Below the pieces are notes generated by a model, which saw only the letters and a list, made by a program, of their open reading frames with translations, made no database searches and was not told the DNA's origin. Source: Limnomonas spitsbergensis (lineage: Eukaryota > Chlorophyta > Chlorophyceae > Chlamydomonadales). From it: a DNA stretch of 64,000 bases. The stretch spans positions 682,001 to 746,000 of the forward strand of contig JAYJMM010000022.1 of NCBI GenBank assembly GCA_037349105.1, written 5' to 3'. Positions 26,401 through 35,275 of this stretch are shown one piece after another; position 1 is the first letter of the stretch, and each line of letters begins with the position of its first letter. A program made the position numbers and the translations under genes.

Positions 26401-29400
26401 GTGGTCCAGTCCCTGTACGTGCTGATATTTGCAGGGCAGGTAGAGCTTTAAAGGGCAGGGGGGTGCACATTGGGCTAGTGGAGGGAAGGACAGGCCCGGG
26501 GAGGGCAAACGGCTTGCCTAGGTATTTCACCTGGGCATGCAGACATGCTTGTGCGTGCTGCAAGCTAGGCTTCCTACACCCTCTGTCCTCACCTTCGCCT
26601 CCGCCCACACGCTGTGCTGGTTATGCTACTCTGCCCCCTGCCCCTGCCCCCCTCCACGGTCCTCCTGTCCTGCCGTTGCACACTCCCTTAGCTGGGTATG
26701 CTAACCCGCCCCTAAAGCCTCCCGCCCTCTTCGCCCTACTGCCCTCCTCCCCTTGCCCCCTTTCCACATATTTGACCCCTGCCCCCTCTACTGCCCTCCA
26801 CTGCCCTCCTCTCCCGCCATTGCACACACCTTCTACTGGGAATACAACTCTGCCCCTCCAGCGCTCCCTTCCCCTTGCCCCCTTCCCATACATCTGCCCC
26901 CTGCACCCCTCTCCCACCCTCCGCTCCTGCTGTTGCACACACCTTCAACTGGGAATACTACTCTGCCCCTCCAGCGCTCCCTTCCCCTTGCCCCCTTCCC
27001 ATACATCTGCCCCCTGCACCCCTCTCCCACCCTCCTCTCCTGCTGTTGCACACACCTTCTACTGGGAATACTACTCTGCCCCTCCAGCGCTCCCTTCCCC
27101 TTGCCCCCTTCCCATACATCTGCCCCCTGCACCCCTCTCCCACCCTCCTCTCCTGCTGTTGCACACACCTTCAACTGGGAATACTACTCTGCCCCTCCAG
27201 CGCTCCCTTCCCCTTGCCCCCTTCCCATACATCTGCCCCCTCTACTGCCCTCCACTGCCCTCCTCTCCTGCTGTTGCACACACCTTCAACTGGGAATACA
27301 ACTCTGCCCCTCCAGCGCTCCCTTCCCCTTGCCCCCTTCCCATACATCTGCCCCCTGCACCCCTCTCCCACCCTCCTCTCCTGCTGTTGCACACACCTTC
27401 AACTGGGAATACTACTCTGCCCCTCCAGTACCCTCTTCCCCCTGCGCCCTTAAGCCCCCCTCCCTTTGCCCCTTCCCATACATCCGCCCCCTGCACCCCT
27501 CTACTGCCCTCCTCTCTTGCTGTTGCACACCTTAAACAGGAAATACTACTCCGCCCCTTCAGCGCTCCTTGCCCCTGTGCCCTACTGCCCTCCACCCCTT
27601 GCCCCCTTTCCATACACGCCCACTTGGCATTTCTGCTCCGCCCCCCACTTGCCTCCTGCGCCACCTACCGTCCTCCCACCTCCCACCTTGCTCCTTCGCA
27701 CCCTCTCACCTGGGTATGCTGATTTCCCCCTTACAAACCCCTTACCTCCACCTGCCCTCCTCTCACACGCCCCCTGCTTCCCCCCTGCCCTCCTCCCCCT
27801 TGCACCTTCCACAATCTCCTCTCAGCTGGCTACACTGCCCCGCCTCTCACATGCCTCCTGCCCCCCCCCACTGACCCCCTCCCCCCCTCCTTGATCTCAG
27901 CTGGCTACACTGCCCCGCCTCTCACTTCCTCCTGCTTCGCCCCTGCCCTCCCCCTCCTTCCCCCTGCACGCCCGCCCACCTGGGTATGCTACTCCACCTC
28001 TCTCACGCTCTCAACGGGATATTTTAGGTGGCAAAGTGACACCTCCTACTCATAATAATAATGCCCTCGTCCTCAATCCCCGTTCTACTTAGGTGGCCAA
28101 CTTACAACTACTTACAATAATATATTTACCCTCATCCCCTTGCCCCGTACTACTGAAGTGGCTAGGTTACAACTACTACTACTCATAATAATAATAATAA
28201 TAATACTCTCATCCTCCCTCCCCCATCCACCCACTCAGCTGGGCATCCTGCTCCGCAAGTTCAACCTGGCCTTCTGGCGCAGCCCCTCGTACAACTTTGT
28301 GCGCCTGCTGGTGACTCTGCTGGTCTCCATACTGTACGGGACAACCTACTACAAGAGGGGGCAAGTGAGTGACAAAGTTCTGTTAAGCAGGGGCTTGCTG
28401 TTTGCACCACTGCCCACGTCTTCTGTTATAAAATGCACGCAACCTTTGCTGTTGCCCTCCTCCTCCCTTTCTGATCCACACACACTCCTTCCCTCCCAGG
28501 TCCCTTGCACTTATCCCAGGTTTTCTAGGTTAGGGTTAAATCCTTCAGCTTGCCTGATTTACACCTTTTCCCCCTCCCTGTGTCCCCTGCCCTCCTCAAC
28601 CCAGGTTGGCAACCCTGCGTCCCTGGGTGACATCCAGAACATCATTGGCATCATGTTCAGCAGCTCCAACTTCCTGGGCATGACCAACCTCATGAGCTCC
28701 ATGGCCGTCATCGGATATGAGCGTGTGGTGTTCTACCGCGAGAGGGGGGCGTCCATGTGAGCATCACTGCTTATTAAAGGGGTGTTTCATCTTTAATTCA
28801 ATTGAATCAAGGGGGGTGAGGGGGGGCATCCAGCCATCCATGTGAGGATGTGGGGGAGAAGCTGGAAGCAGGGGCTGTGTGAGCATGAGGGAGGGATAGA
28901 GGGCTGGCTTGTGAAAGCCTCCTGCACAGCATTCATAGAGGGCTGGCTTGTGAATGTGCCCTTCCCCCCATTTGCCTAGCCCTCTGTCTGAGGCCTCCTC
29001 ATGCCTTCCTGCCCCCCGGGCACTGACCCCCTTCCATCTCCCCCTGCAGGTACGATGCGTTTGCCTATGGCTATGCGTTGGCCATTGTTGAGATGCCCTA
29101 CCTGCTGGTGCAGTCCCTCTTCTTCGTCCCCATCATGTACTGGATGGTGTCATTCAAGGTGCTGAGGGGAACAGGGCGGGGGGGGGAGGGCAAAAGGGGG
29201 AGTGGGGGAGAGGTCAGGCAAAGGCATGAGGGGGTAGAACAGGGGGAAGGGGAGGGGGAAGTAGAGCAGGTGAGCAGGGGAGGGCAGTGCAGGGGAGCAG
29301 GGGAGAAGAGGGGGGGATCACGGCTGGCATAGCACACCTTACTTTGTCCTCCTCTTTTCTACCATGAATTCATGACAGCAACTGAGTGGCTGGCTGCACC

Positions 29401-31911
29401 CTTCATCCTCTAGCACTCTGGTTAGCTTCCCTAGATACTGGTATCGTGGGTGTGTCATTTGTGGAGCGTTCTTGGCTCGAACAACCCCCTGCGGCTTTGA
29501 TAAGGTTTTTGGTAAAAACACAAGCATGCCCACCCACCGCATGGCCTTCTTGGGGGCTCCTGCTTTTTAGCTTTGCTAAGGGTCTTCTCCCCTTTAGAGG
29601 AGGGGACATTCTCCCCCTTACTGCTTGGGGCCCCTGCATGGCCTGCTTGGGGCCAAAAAGACCATGCAGGCCCAAGTAGACCATTCAGGGGGGACGCAAA
29701 ACAAAGCTTTCCTGTTCGTGTCTGACGTTATCCTACTGAGCTTGTTCATCCCCTTCCAGCCCCACGCGGCCGAGCATTCAGCAGGGCCCAGTGGGTATGC
29801 CCGGTTCTTCACCCTTCAATCATCCCCCTTGTTCCCTCCTAACAGGCCACCCCCGAGGCCTTCTTCCTCTACTTCATCATGTTCTTCGAGACCATGACCT
29901 TCTACACCATCCTCGGCCAGTTCCTGGTCTATATCACGCCCAACGCCGGGGTGGCGCAGATCGTGGGCGGGGTGTTCAACTTCCTGTTCAACCTCTTCAG
30001 TGAGTGCTGTCCAGGGCCAAGCCCATGCAGGGTGGGCGCAGACTGTAGGTAGGGTGTATATCTCCTTGTTCAGCTGTCTCAGTGAGTTGACCTAGTCTCT
30101 CATGGTGTTAAGGAACTCTTTGCGGCTCTCAGCTATCTCAGATCTTCTGGTGACCCCCTTGTTTGCTATTCCGGTGACTCCCCTTAGTGGGGGAGTTTAG
30201 GGCCCCAAGCAAGGGAGTCAGCGACTTATAAAATAATATAGAAGACCGCATGTTTCTAAAAAATATTTAAAATTTGCCCGGGGGCAGGGTATGTGTGAGG
30301 TAAGGGGTAGGCCTCCTAGTGCTTCCATGCAGTGTTGCCCATGTCCGTTGCCTCATTGCCATGTTGCTCACGTCCACTACTTCTGTGATTTGTTTTGCTT
30401 ACGTTTGCCGTCTTCTTGTTTACCCCAGATGGCTTTGTCATCACGTACCCGGCAATGCCTTCGGGGTGGCACTGGATGAATAGGTGAGGAGGGAGAGAGG
30501 GAGGGGGGAGGGGGGAAAGGGAGTGTCAAGAGGGAGCGGAGGAAGGTAGCAGGAGGGAGAGAGGGAAGGGGAAAGGGAGGGGGGGAAAGGGAGTAGACAT
30601 GAGGAGAAAGTGGGAGGGAAAGAGAGGAGGGAGGGAATGAAGGGAGGGAGGGAGGAGAGAGAGGGGGGGTGAGAAAGGAAGGAAAGGAAGGGATGGGCAT
30701 GGCAGGGACTGGTCATCCCGGGCGTATCGCCTTATTTTCTGGCTGCTCGGGTTATGAGACAGTGCTAGGTGCAAGTACTGACAACAGGATGGTGTCCCTG
30801 CCCACAGATGGTGCCTGGGCAAGTGGTGTATGTGGGACAGCTACTGATGGACAGCAACAACAGCTCTGGATCCTGAACCCTGCCTCTGAGCATACAAAAG
30901 GGGCCGCTTGCAGATATGGGCCCCTTTTCCACCATCTTGGCCTGACTGCTGCCCCCTCTGTCTGTCCAGGTTCTCTCCTCCCACCTGGATTCTGTATGGC
31001 CTGGGTGTCAGTCAGCTGGGGGACAATGAGGGCCCTGTCATTTCAGCTCAGATCGCGGGGCAGGTGAGAGCGGAGAGGCAGGGGAAGGTGGTATTGGGGT
31101 GGAGAATCAAATATTTTTCTGGTTGATGTTTATCCTGCTGCTGCCCCGGGGCATGTCAACGTTCCAGGATTTGCGATTTGAACCCCGCTGGAGATCCCTA
31201 AGCTTGTGATGTGACCCCTCTATCTTCACAGAACCTGACGGTGTCAGAGTTTGTGGAGCAGCAATTTGGCTACGAGTACACCATGCGTTGGTGGTGCGTC
31301 CTCATCCTGCTCGCCTATATCATATTTGTGCGCGTCACCTCCATCATCGCGCTCAAGTACTGTGAGTCTTGACTCATGAGGGTTTAAGCCATGGAGGAGT
31401 TAACGTGAAAGGTTCATTTTCCCATCATTTGGCTCAAATACTCTTGAGCTGCTTACCTGTAGAGGCTGTGGAAGGGTAGGAGGGAGGATGACAAGGGTGC
31501 AGTCCGGGAAAAGAGTCAAAAGATCGAACCTGCCCACCAGTCCGTCACATGTGGAGAGGCAGGCGGAAGGAAAAGAAAGGGATGATGATGAGGGGACCTA
31601 AGCTGCCCATTACTTTAGGGTGCCCCGGCTAGACCCCATTTAATTCTTGGTGAGGCCCGCCCCCTTTATTTATATTGCCTCCAAGAAGTCCATGGGGGTA
31701 CTTGACGATAGAGGCGCTAAATCAGTTACATCATAGCCTACTGATGTGGGGGCCTGGTGCAGAAAGCCCTGCTCCCTAGATGGTGTTATTCATAAGTAAA
31801 GAATGGGGAGACAGATCAATGCATCGCATGCCTCTCATGTGCTTGTGGTTTGTTTACCTCCCTCACATCTACTTGTGGTTGGTGCACACAGGGAACTTCC
31901 TCAGGCGCTGA
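5404..31911 (+). CDS. full-size PDR-type ABC transporter (ABCG), 38 exons, 1515 aa
   Basis: Membrane exporter of the pleiotropic drug resistance type (NBD-TMD twice); substrate unknown. NBD1: Walker A GPPSCGKS (113-120), signature ISGGE (280-284), Walker B D304-E305, Gln in place of the H-loop His (common in PDR NBD1). TMD1 ~470-760. NBD2: Walker [10 protein letters not shown] (951-959), signature LSVEQ (1058-1062), Walker B D1082-E1083, H1115. TMD2 ~1240-1515, ending NFLRR as in many PDR proteins. Exons: 5404-5559, 5720-5800, 6070-6147, 6552-6647, 6780-6857, 7035-7163, 7524-7646, 8372-8512, 9197-9286, 9692-9806, 10426-10712, 11327-11485, 12815-12969, 13405-13531, 14394-14562, 15448-15494, 15927-15933, 16254-16318, 17220-17305, 17766-17862, 18642-18913, 19873-20083, 20621-20774, 21468-21628, 22637-22689, 23159-23280, 23842-23951, 24406-24511, 25479-25561, 25987-26136, 28239-28364, 28605-28756, 29050-29158, 29846-29999, 30429-30483, 30970-31063, 31232-31361, 31892-31911. 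The sum is 4548 nt, exactly in frame. The frame stays open upstream to about 5326, so a 5' extension or extra 5' exon is possible. Confidence 0.94.
7164..7165 (+). other. GC-AG intron donor (ABC exon 6)
   Basis: Exon 6 reads through to CAG|GCAAGTG. Using the GC donor keeps the family-like sequence before it and phase 0 into exon 7. An upstream GT at 7102 would leave phase 1 and break the frame. The site has the strong consensus typical of GC-AG introns. Confidence 0.75.
7891..7950. repeat. hairpin-forming inverted repeat
   Basis: Arms 7901-7918 and 7923-7940 are perfect 18-bp complements with a 4-nt loop. The flanking 10 bp (7891-7900 and 7941-7950) extend the pairing with one mismatch. It lies inside an ABC transporter intron. 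Confidence 0.9.
8642..8662 (+). repeat. 21-nt G homopolymer
   Basis: Uninterrupted run of G in a purine-rich stretch (about 8513-8680) after exon 8 of the ABC transporter. Such a run may be a quadruplex, and its length may be mis-sequenced. Confidence 0.85.
9495..9665 (+). repeat. ~20 bp tandem array before ABC exon 10
   Basis: Eight or so units on CTACCCGCCTCTTGAA. It is flanked by two copies of an acceptor-like segment, at about 9402-9445 and 9648-9700. The second copy is the real acceptor of exon 10. Confidence 0.8.
10220..10275 (+). repeat. decayed partial copy of ABC exon 11 5' edge
   Basis: TTGGCAG followed by a coding-like segment reading [13 protein letters not shown] closely matches the true exon 11 start (CAG at 10423-10425, [13 protein letters not shown]). 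The copy then runs into unrelated sequence. The upstream intron sequence is duplicated too. Confidence 0.85.
11095..11245 (-). repeat. dispersed short repeat, copy in ABC intron 11
   Basis: About 150 bp copy of the short interspersed family found throughout the window. It ends in the characteristic TGACATGTAGCTGAGTCAC. Strand here means the orientation opposite to the copy at 19068. SINE- or MITE-like; class not determined. Confidence 0.7.
11860..12814 (+). repeat. pyrimidine-rich array reaching the acceptor of ABC exon 13
   Basis: At 12290-12814 there are about eleven units of 45 bp (CCCTGCCCACTCTATTCTCA, then TTCGCCCCCTTACCCCC and CTCTCTCCT). Upstream lies a longer ~213 bp duplication (11888 and 12101). 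The last unit runs straight into the CCCTGCAG acceptor. Because 45 is a multiple of three, the array is open in several frames, and one frame is continuous with exon 13. Confidence 0.9.
13055..13115 (+). repeat. copy of ABC exon 13 donor edge
   Basis: Repeats the last coding bases and donor of exon 13 (original at about 12956-13018): GGAGATGAAGTGAGGAGGGG followed by matching intron sequence for about 45 bp with few changes. Confidence 0.9.
14575..15175 (+). repeat. GGCTGGATC minisatellite in ABC intron 15
   Basis: Array on the motif GGCTGGATCTAGGCTGAACA and AAGGCTGGATCTTGGCTGG with higher-order units of about 54-60 bp. The first ~150 bp contain the motif in both orientations. The seed motif (CTGCTGGATCTGG) appears directly after the donor of exon 15. 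Confidence 0.85.
15927..15933 (+). other. 7-nt microexon (exon 17) of the ABC transporter
   Basis: TATTACA lies between acceptor TCGCAG and donor GTGAGT. Exon 16 ends in phase 0 (…IIWA) and exon 18 begins with two bases that complete a codon. Inserting the seven bases gives Tyr-Tyr-Ile and restores the family-conserved 'WxYYxSPxxYA' segment in TMD1. Skipping it would shift the frame (7 mod 3 = 1) and lose the conserved residues. Confidence 0.9.
16319..16320 (+). other. GC-AG intron donor (ABC exon 18)
   Basis: Exon 18 ends AAGTGGCAG|GCAAGTG, joining in phase 0 to exon 19 at 17220. No GT donor nearby preserves the conserved NEFSSPKW sequence and the frame. Confidence 0.8.
17887..17948. repeat. 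62-bp perfect palindrome
   Basis: Perfectly self-complementary around the centre at 17917/17918 (…ATCTGGC|GCCAGAT…), with no loop. It starts 24 bp after the donor of ABC exon 20. Confidence 0.95.
18100..18275 (-). repeat. dispersed short repeat copy
   Basis: Diverged copy with an internal duplication (GGCCAATTGG twice). It ends in GATGTAGCTGAATTGTAGCTGA. Intronic (ABC intron 20). Confidence 0.6.
18327..18385. repeat. 25-bp imperfect inverted repeat
   Basis: Arms 18327-18351 and 18361-18385 pair with three mismatches around a 9-nt loop. It is the third fold-back structure in the introns of this gene region. Confidence 0.85.
18905..19030 (+). repeat. tandem copies of ABC exon 21 donor edge
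   Basis: The real donor context CATCAGGTGCGCGGCTCCCA is followed at about 18948 by TATTAGGTGCGCGTGGGTCC with matching downstream bases. A shorter version, TGCAGGTGCGTG, follows at about 19020. Confidence 0.8.
19068..19205 (+). repeat. dispersed short repeat, reference copy
   Basis: Runs from CTCAGCTACATGTCAACTAC through TGCTTTGGCCACTGG to GGTCCAGGTTTGGTCC and CGTCCGCTGGGCGGCC. I use this as the + orientation for the family. Length about 135-150 bp. No terminal inverted repeats or poly(A) are obvious. Confidence 0.75.
19330..19455 (-). repeat. dispersed short repeat copy
   Basis: Contains GGGGGCCAAACCTGCATTGG, GGCCTCTGGCCAGAAGCC and GGACATGTAGCTGAAAGCAC, colinear with the reverse complement of the reference copy. 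Confidence 0.7.
20445..20625 (+). repeat. threefold tandem copy of the ABC exon 23 acceptor region
   Basis: Three ~60-bp units, each with GTTCAAACCC, a pyrimidine tract and an acceptor-like end (TTACAGGACC, TTCAAGGACC, TTGCAGGACC). Only the last opens exon 23 (GAC CCC GCG…). Confidence 0.88.
20764..21005 (+). repeat. array of ABC exon 23 donor edge
   Basis: The exon 23 end and donor (GGATCCAAG|GTGGGCTGG) is followed by about nine units of 26-28 bp such as GGATCCTAGGTGGGCTGG. Most units keep an AG|GT donor-like dinucleotide, so the array offers multiple decoy 5' splice sites. Confidence 0.9.
21779..21798 (+). repeat. 20-nt G homopolymer
   Basis: Uninterrupted run of G in the intron after ABC exon 24. 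Confidence 0.85.
22005..22170 (+). repeat. dispersed short repeat copy
   Basis: Diverged copy with GCCAGACCAGTTTTGGCTG and TTCGCTGGGCAACC, matching the 3' half of the reference copy. Confidence 0.5.
23415..23585 (+). repeat. dispersed short repeat copy
   Basis: TTCAGCTACTGCTCAGCTAC, CATGCTGCTTGGGCTAGCCG, GGTCCTGGATGTTCC and GCGTCTGCAGGGTGGCC line up with the reference copy. Confidence 0.65.
23695..23810 (-). repeat. dispersed short repeat copy
   Basis: TTGGCACCAAACCTGGACCG, GCAGCATGGCTGGCCACAAA and TGTAGGTGACGTGTCATTGA. One of the cleaner inverted copies, just upstream of ABC exon 27. Confidence 0.7.
24200..24262 (+). repeat. decayed copy of ABC exon 27 3' edge and donor
   Basis: TGGATCCACCGGCCATCCAT then CGAGACATCCGAGGTAAGG mirrors the true exon end (ATCCACCAGCCCTCCATTGA, GATCTTCGAG|GTAGG). 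The matching downstream intron bases include CGACATG. Confidence 0.85.
24868..25015 (+). repeat. dispersed short repeat copy
   Basis: Begins GCCACTCAGCTACGACTC and continues through CTTGCAGCAAGCC and CTGCCCAACGACCGGC. Diverged. Confidence 0.5.
25645..25860 (+). repeat. two decayed copies of ABC exon 29 3' edge
   Basis: GAATCCATGACTGCCATGGT-TGAGGTGAGG (about 25653-25682) and GAAGTCACAGGGGAATCCAT-GGCCACCATG (about 25814-25844) repeat the exon 29 end, which encodes [11 protein letters not shown] plus donor. Confidence 0.85.
26243..26460 (+). repeat. two decayed copies of ABC exon 30 3' edge
   Basis: Copy one (26243-26340) reads [13 protein letters not shown] and continues into TTGGGGTCGCATGCAGGG. 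Copy two (26374-26460) keeps GGGACGCCGTCGGCTTGTGG and GCAGGTAGAG. Both mirror the true exon end [13 protein letters not shown] and its TCGCAG|GTAGGG donor. Confidence 0.88.
26600..28020 (+). repeat. large pyrimidine-rich array derived from the ABC exon 31 acceptor edge
   Basis: The core (26820-27430) is about five to six units of ~119 bp or deletion variants of it (CACACCTTCAACTGGGAATA, CTACTCTGCCCCTCCAGCGC). Flanking units read CTCAGCTGGCTACACTGCCC and TTAGCTGGGTATGCTAACCC. All resemble the real acceptor and exon 31 start (ACTCAG|CTGGGCATCC-TGCTCCGC). Open frames up to 419 codons here are repeat artefacts. Confidence 0.8.
28822..28860 (+). repeat. copy of ABC exon 32 donor edge
   Basis: CATCCAGCCATCCATGTGAG-GATG echoes the true GGCGTCCAT|GTGAGCATC about 75 bp upstream. 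Confidence 0.65.
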
Positions 31912-33099
31912 ACACTTCATACTCGACTGGAAGAAGCTGCCGGAAGCTGGAGGAAGCTGGAGGAAGCAGGAATGTGGCCAGTGAGCTGCTCAATGTGGCC
32001 ATGTGGCCAGTGAGCAGCTCAACGAGACATGAAGCACCAGTCTGTTCCCGATGTCGATTTTGCTTCCAAACATTCCTACTTGCTCACTGGCCACGATGGT
32101 GCGTAGCTAGATGTTCCGTGTCTTAGAGACGAGGCTACCTCAAAAGCTTCATTAAGGTGTGAAATTCCATTTGGCGCTTGACTAGTGGGCTCTGGTTGGT
32201 GCAGATAAGGGAGCAGCTGTGCGGCTTGAGCACCTTCTTGAGGCAAATGAGATGTTCACTGTTTGACATCTGGCAGGGTGAGTTAGAGGTTTTAGTCAGC
32301 GTTGCGTTGGGGATATATCTTGCCCCGCTTATTATGGGGACTGCTAGAAGCTGGTCTGACGCATTACTTGTTGCCCCCCTTTCGTATCTGGCTGGCATTG
32401 CACATTTGTATTCATTCAAATGTGCTAATGGGTGAAGACCCAGCTTCTGAATGCGTGCAGTTGTTCATTTCTATCTGATCTCCGTGTTGCAAGCCGTTTG
32501 TGGAAGTTACTTCCGTGAGCCCGAACGGAGGCTTTGTTGGTGTGCTGGTTGGTGTGTGTTAAAGGGCGAGAGGGAATGCATTAGGAAGCATCCATGAGCA
32601 TCCTCTGCAAATGGAAGAATCAGGTTCTCCCTGTGGAAAAATGTGTGGAAACTTGGACAGTCATGGATAAGCCCAGGACTCACTTGTACATCGGGACTGT
32701 GAGAGGAACCTGTGGTGTTCCCCAGTGGTGCTTGAGCTTTTTTTGTGGACCAGACTTATAGGGGCCCCCCCAAGGAGAGAGTTCCGTTGTTTCGTTTTGT
32801 TTGATCATAATTTCCAGGTTTCCACACATCGTACAAATACCGGCGTCAACCTGCGTCGCTGTATCCGTCTATTTCCTTACAATGTTATTGCTTCTCCCGC
32901 TGACGTGTGATGTATTTTCAGCTGTTTCACGCACAAACGGTGTTCAGTCAAAATTTGGGAATATACAAGCAAAAACTGATTCTGGTACTTTTGTGTTGCA
33001 GGAGCATGCATTATATAGACTGTGCCTCATTCCACCAAGAACTGACAAGGATTCACCAATGGATGGTTTGAGAGACGGCACACGTGGTTTTCTTAATAT

Positions 33100-33104
33100 T
33101 GTAA
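33100..33104 (+). terminator. possible polyadenylation signal TGTAA for the ABC gene
   Basis: TGTAA, the usual poly(A) signal of chlorophyte algae, occurs about 1.2 kb after the ABC stop codon. Assignment is tentative. From 31912 to 36450 I see no gene; the stretch is 3' flank and spacer. Confidence 0.3.
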
Positions 33105-35211
33105 ATTTGGCTGTCGTAGTTTGAAGCAAATGTATTTAAGGATTCTATATTGGGGCACCGCCTTTTATGTCCCTGACTGCCATTCTGGTGTTTGCCATTG
33201 AAGCATTTAAAAACTGCTTTATTCTTCAATGCTGGAGGTTTGTATTGAAAAGTGCATGACATCTCGTCAATGTCATAGTGCATGAAATACGATTTTGAAC
33301 CTGCAGCGTTGGTCATCAAAGAGAGAACGATATACCCTGCCAGCAAATACAGGTTCAGGATAAGAAGCAGCATGGCCCGAGATTAAAAAAGCGCTGTCAA
33401 AAAGAAACTGATGAAGGCATTCGAGCCATTATAGGGCGGATTTGTGAGGCTGTCTGCCTTCATGCGCCTGCCTTCTCTGCCCCCTTCGCTCTGCCTCTGA
33501 CATATATGATGAAGAAAAGCAACTTTCTCTTGGACTTCACAAAGTGAGGCAGGCTGCCCAACCCTAGAAACCCTGGAACGCAAACGTAGAAAACAGCCCA
33601 GGGCGGTGGTGGCCCTCGTCGACAGTTGAGAATAGGCACAGGAAAAGCAGGAAGGCACACGAACAACAAGCACTCGTAAGGCCGCAATAACTCATGCGCA
33701 GAAACTTAGAGTAAGGCATGAACAAATATTTGGTACCCCACCTCGGTACTCCTCTGACCCCTGGCTAGATAGAGCAGAGTACCACCAGAATCCCATCCCA
33801 AAGCGGCTACAAACGTCTCCACCCAAGCCGGAAAAACTGCAACGAACATGCAGAAGGAGACAAGAACTGTCAGGAAGCCTCAAGCCAGAGAGGGAGGTGC
33901 CTGGACACCAAGAGGTATACGGGCAAAGTATTACCCAAAGGCATGGCCCCTGACCCGCAAAGACACATCTTGCACACCAGTAGCCATAAGGCCCAAACTA
34001 CCCAGAGGTCCTCACAATACCCGAGTGACTGAAAGGAACGGAAACGGACAGGGTTTGGGTTTTCAGTTGGTTTCACTGGGACATCGGTTACCACCCAACA
34101 AAACGGTCTCACATTTGAGAGGCTCGTTCTTCGCACTCGCTCCAGGGTTTCGAGTAATTTTTATTCCCAATGGCGCATCACGTGCTTCCCTACATCATGA
34201 CAGTGCACTGCAACGGAAGTGCGCGGAGTAGAACGAACGAGCCCTACTTTCTGGGCATGGTAATTTTAGGGGTTTGCGGTGAAGAGTGATGCTGATTTCA
34301 AAAACAGGCCATTGCGTTGCTTTGTTTTGGGCGCAAAGTCATTTGCATGTCTGTTAGCAATGTATATGCTCGTGGCAGGGCAGCCACGGCCTCGCCCACG
34401 ATGGTTTGGACTTTCTTCATCGATAGTCCATACCGGTACTGCAATGTACGTGTTGTGCACTTGCGTTGCGCTGCTTTAAGGGCACACTCTTTGAACAGGT
34501 TAGCCGTGAGGATAGGTTTGCTCGCGTTGATCCGTATCGCTGCAGCCAGCGGCTGACTCGTTTTCGATCTTGCAGGATGACAGTTGACACCTACCGCAGA
34601 ACATGTGAAAGACCATGGTAGGGACTATCGCGTAGCTCTGCTGCAGGCGCAGACTCGTTTTATATGTAAGGTTTGGCAGTGCTGGCAGTATTGCATGCCC
34701 TCTTCAGGTTCCTGTAAATGAAGTGCGACGACCTTTCGACAGAGCGCCCAGTGCCATGCACCAAATCTGTCATCCAGACACACCACAATCGCAGCAGCTT
34801 GACAAGAAAGAGATAGGCAAACTCACAGGTAAACAGATCGGCACCTTTGACTGTTCTGACTTCTGATTGAGGCTTGGGACCTGCTGCTCAGGACTAATCA
34901 GCTGCTGTGTTAGGTGTGCAATCGGATTGTTGCTGTGTGCATAGTATCACTTATGGCATCCAGCTTGCACATACAGCAAGTGAAGTTCATGCGATGACAA
35001 AGTGACAGGTGTCATGCACAGCTGTTGGACAAACGAGGAATCCTAGGGGGACAGAGGCAGGCACGGTGCCGCAGCATGCAGTGCACCTTACAGAAAACAT
35101 GTAGCAAGGGCACGCAACAAGTTCCCTCACACGAAAGCATCCCAGCTTGGAGCAGTGAAGGTCTTGCAAATTCCAGTGTTTGAAAGTGACTGGTGCCATT
35201 CACAGCTGGTG

Positions 35212-35275
35212 GATTGACACCAAACCTGGACCGATAGTACAAAGCAGTACTATCGGTCCAGGTTTGGTGTCAATC
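35212..35275. repeat. 29-bp perfect inverted repeat built on the dispersed-repeat end
   Basis: Arms 35212-35240 and 35247-35275 are perfect complements around the 6-nt loop AAAGCA. Each arm contains the CCAAACCTGGACC motif of the dispersed short repeats, so two head-to-head repeat ends may have formed it. Confidence 0.93.

Noticed and set aside
26463..27722. 419-codon Pro/Ser/Leu-rich open frame
   Set aside because: Lies in the repeat array of an ABC intron. Composition is that of the repeat, and it does not continue into exon 31.
33053..33373. Minus-strand ORF of 106 codons with a signal-peptide-like start (MLLLILNLYLLAGYIVLSL)
   Set aside because: No family resemblance, no splice or context support, and it lies in probable 3' flank of the ABC gene. 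AT-rich sequence easily yields a hydrophobic start.
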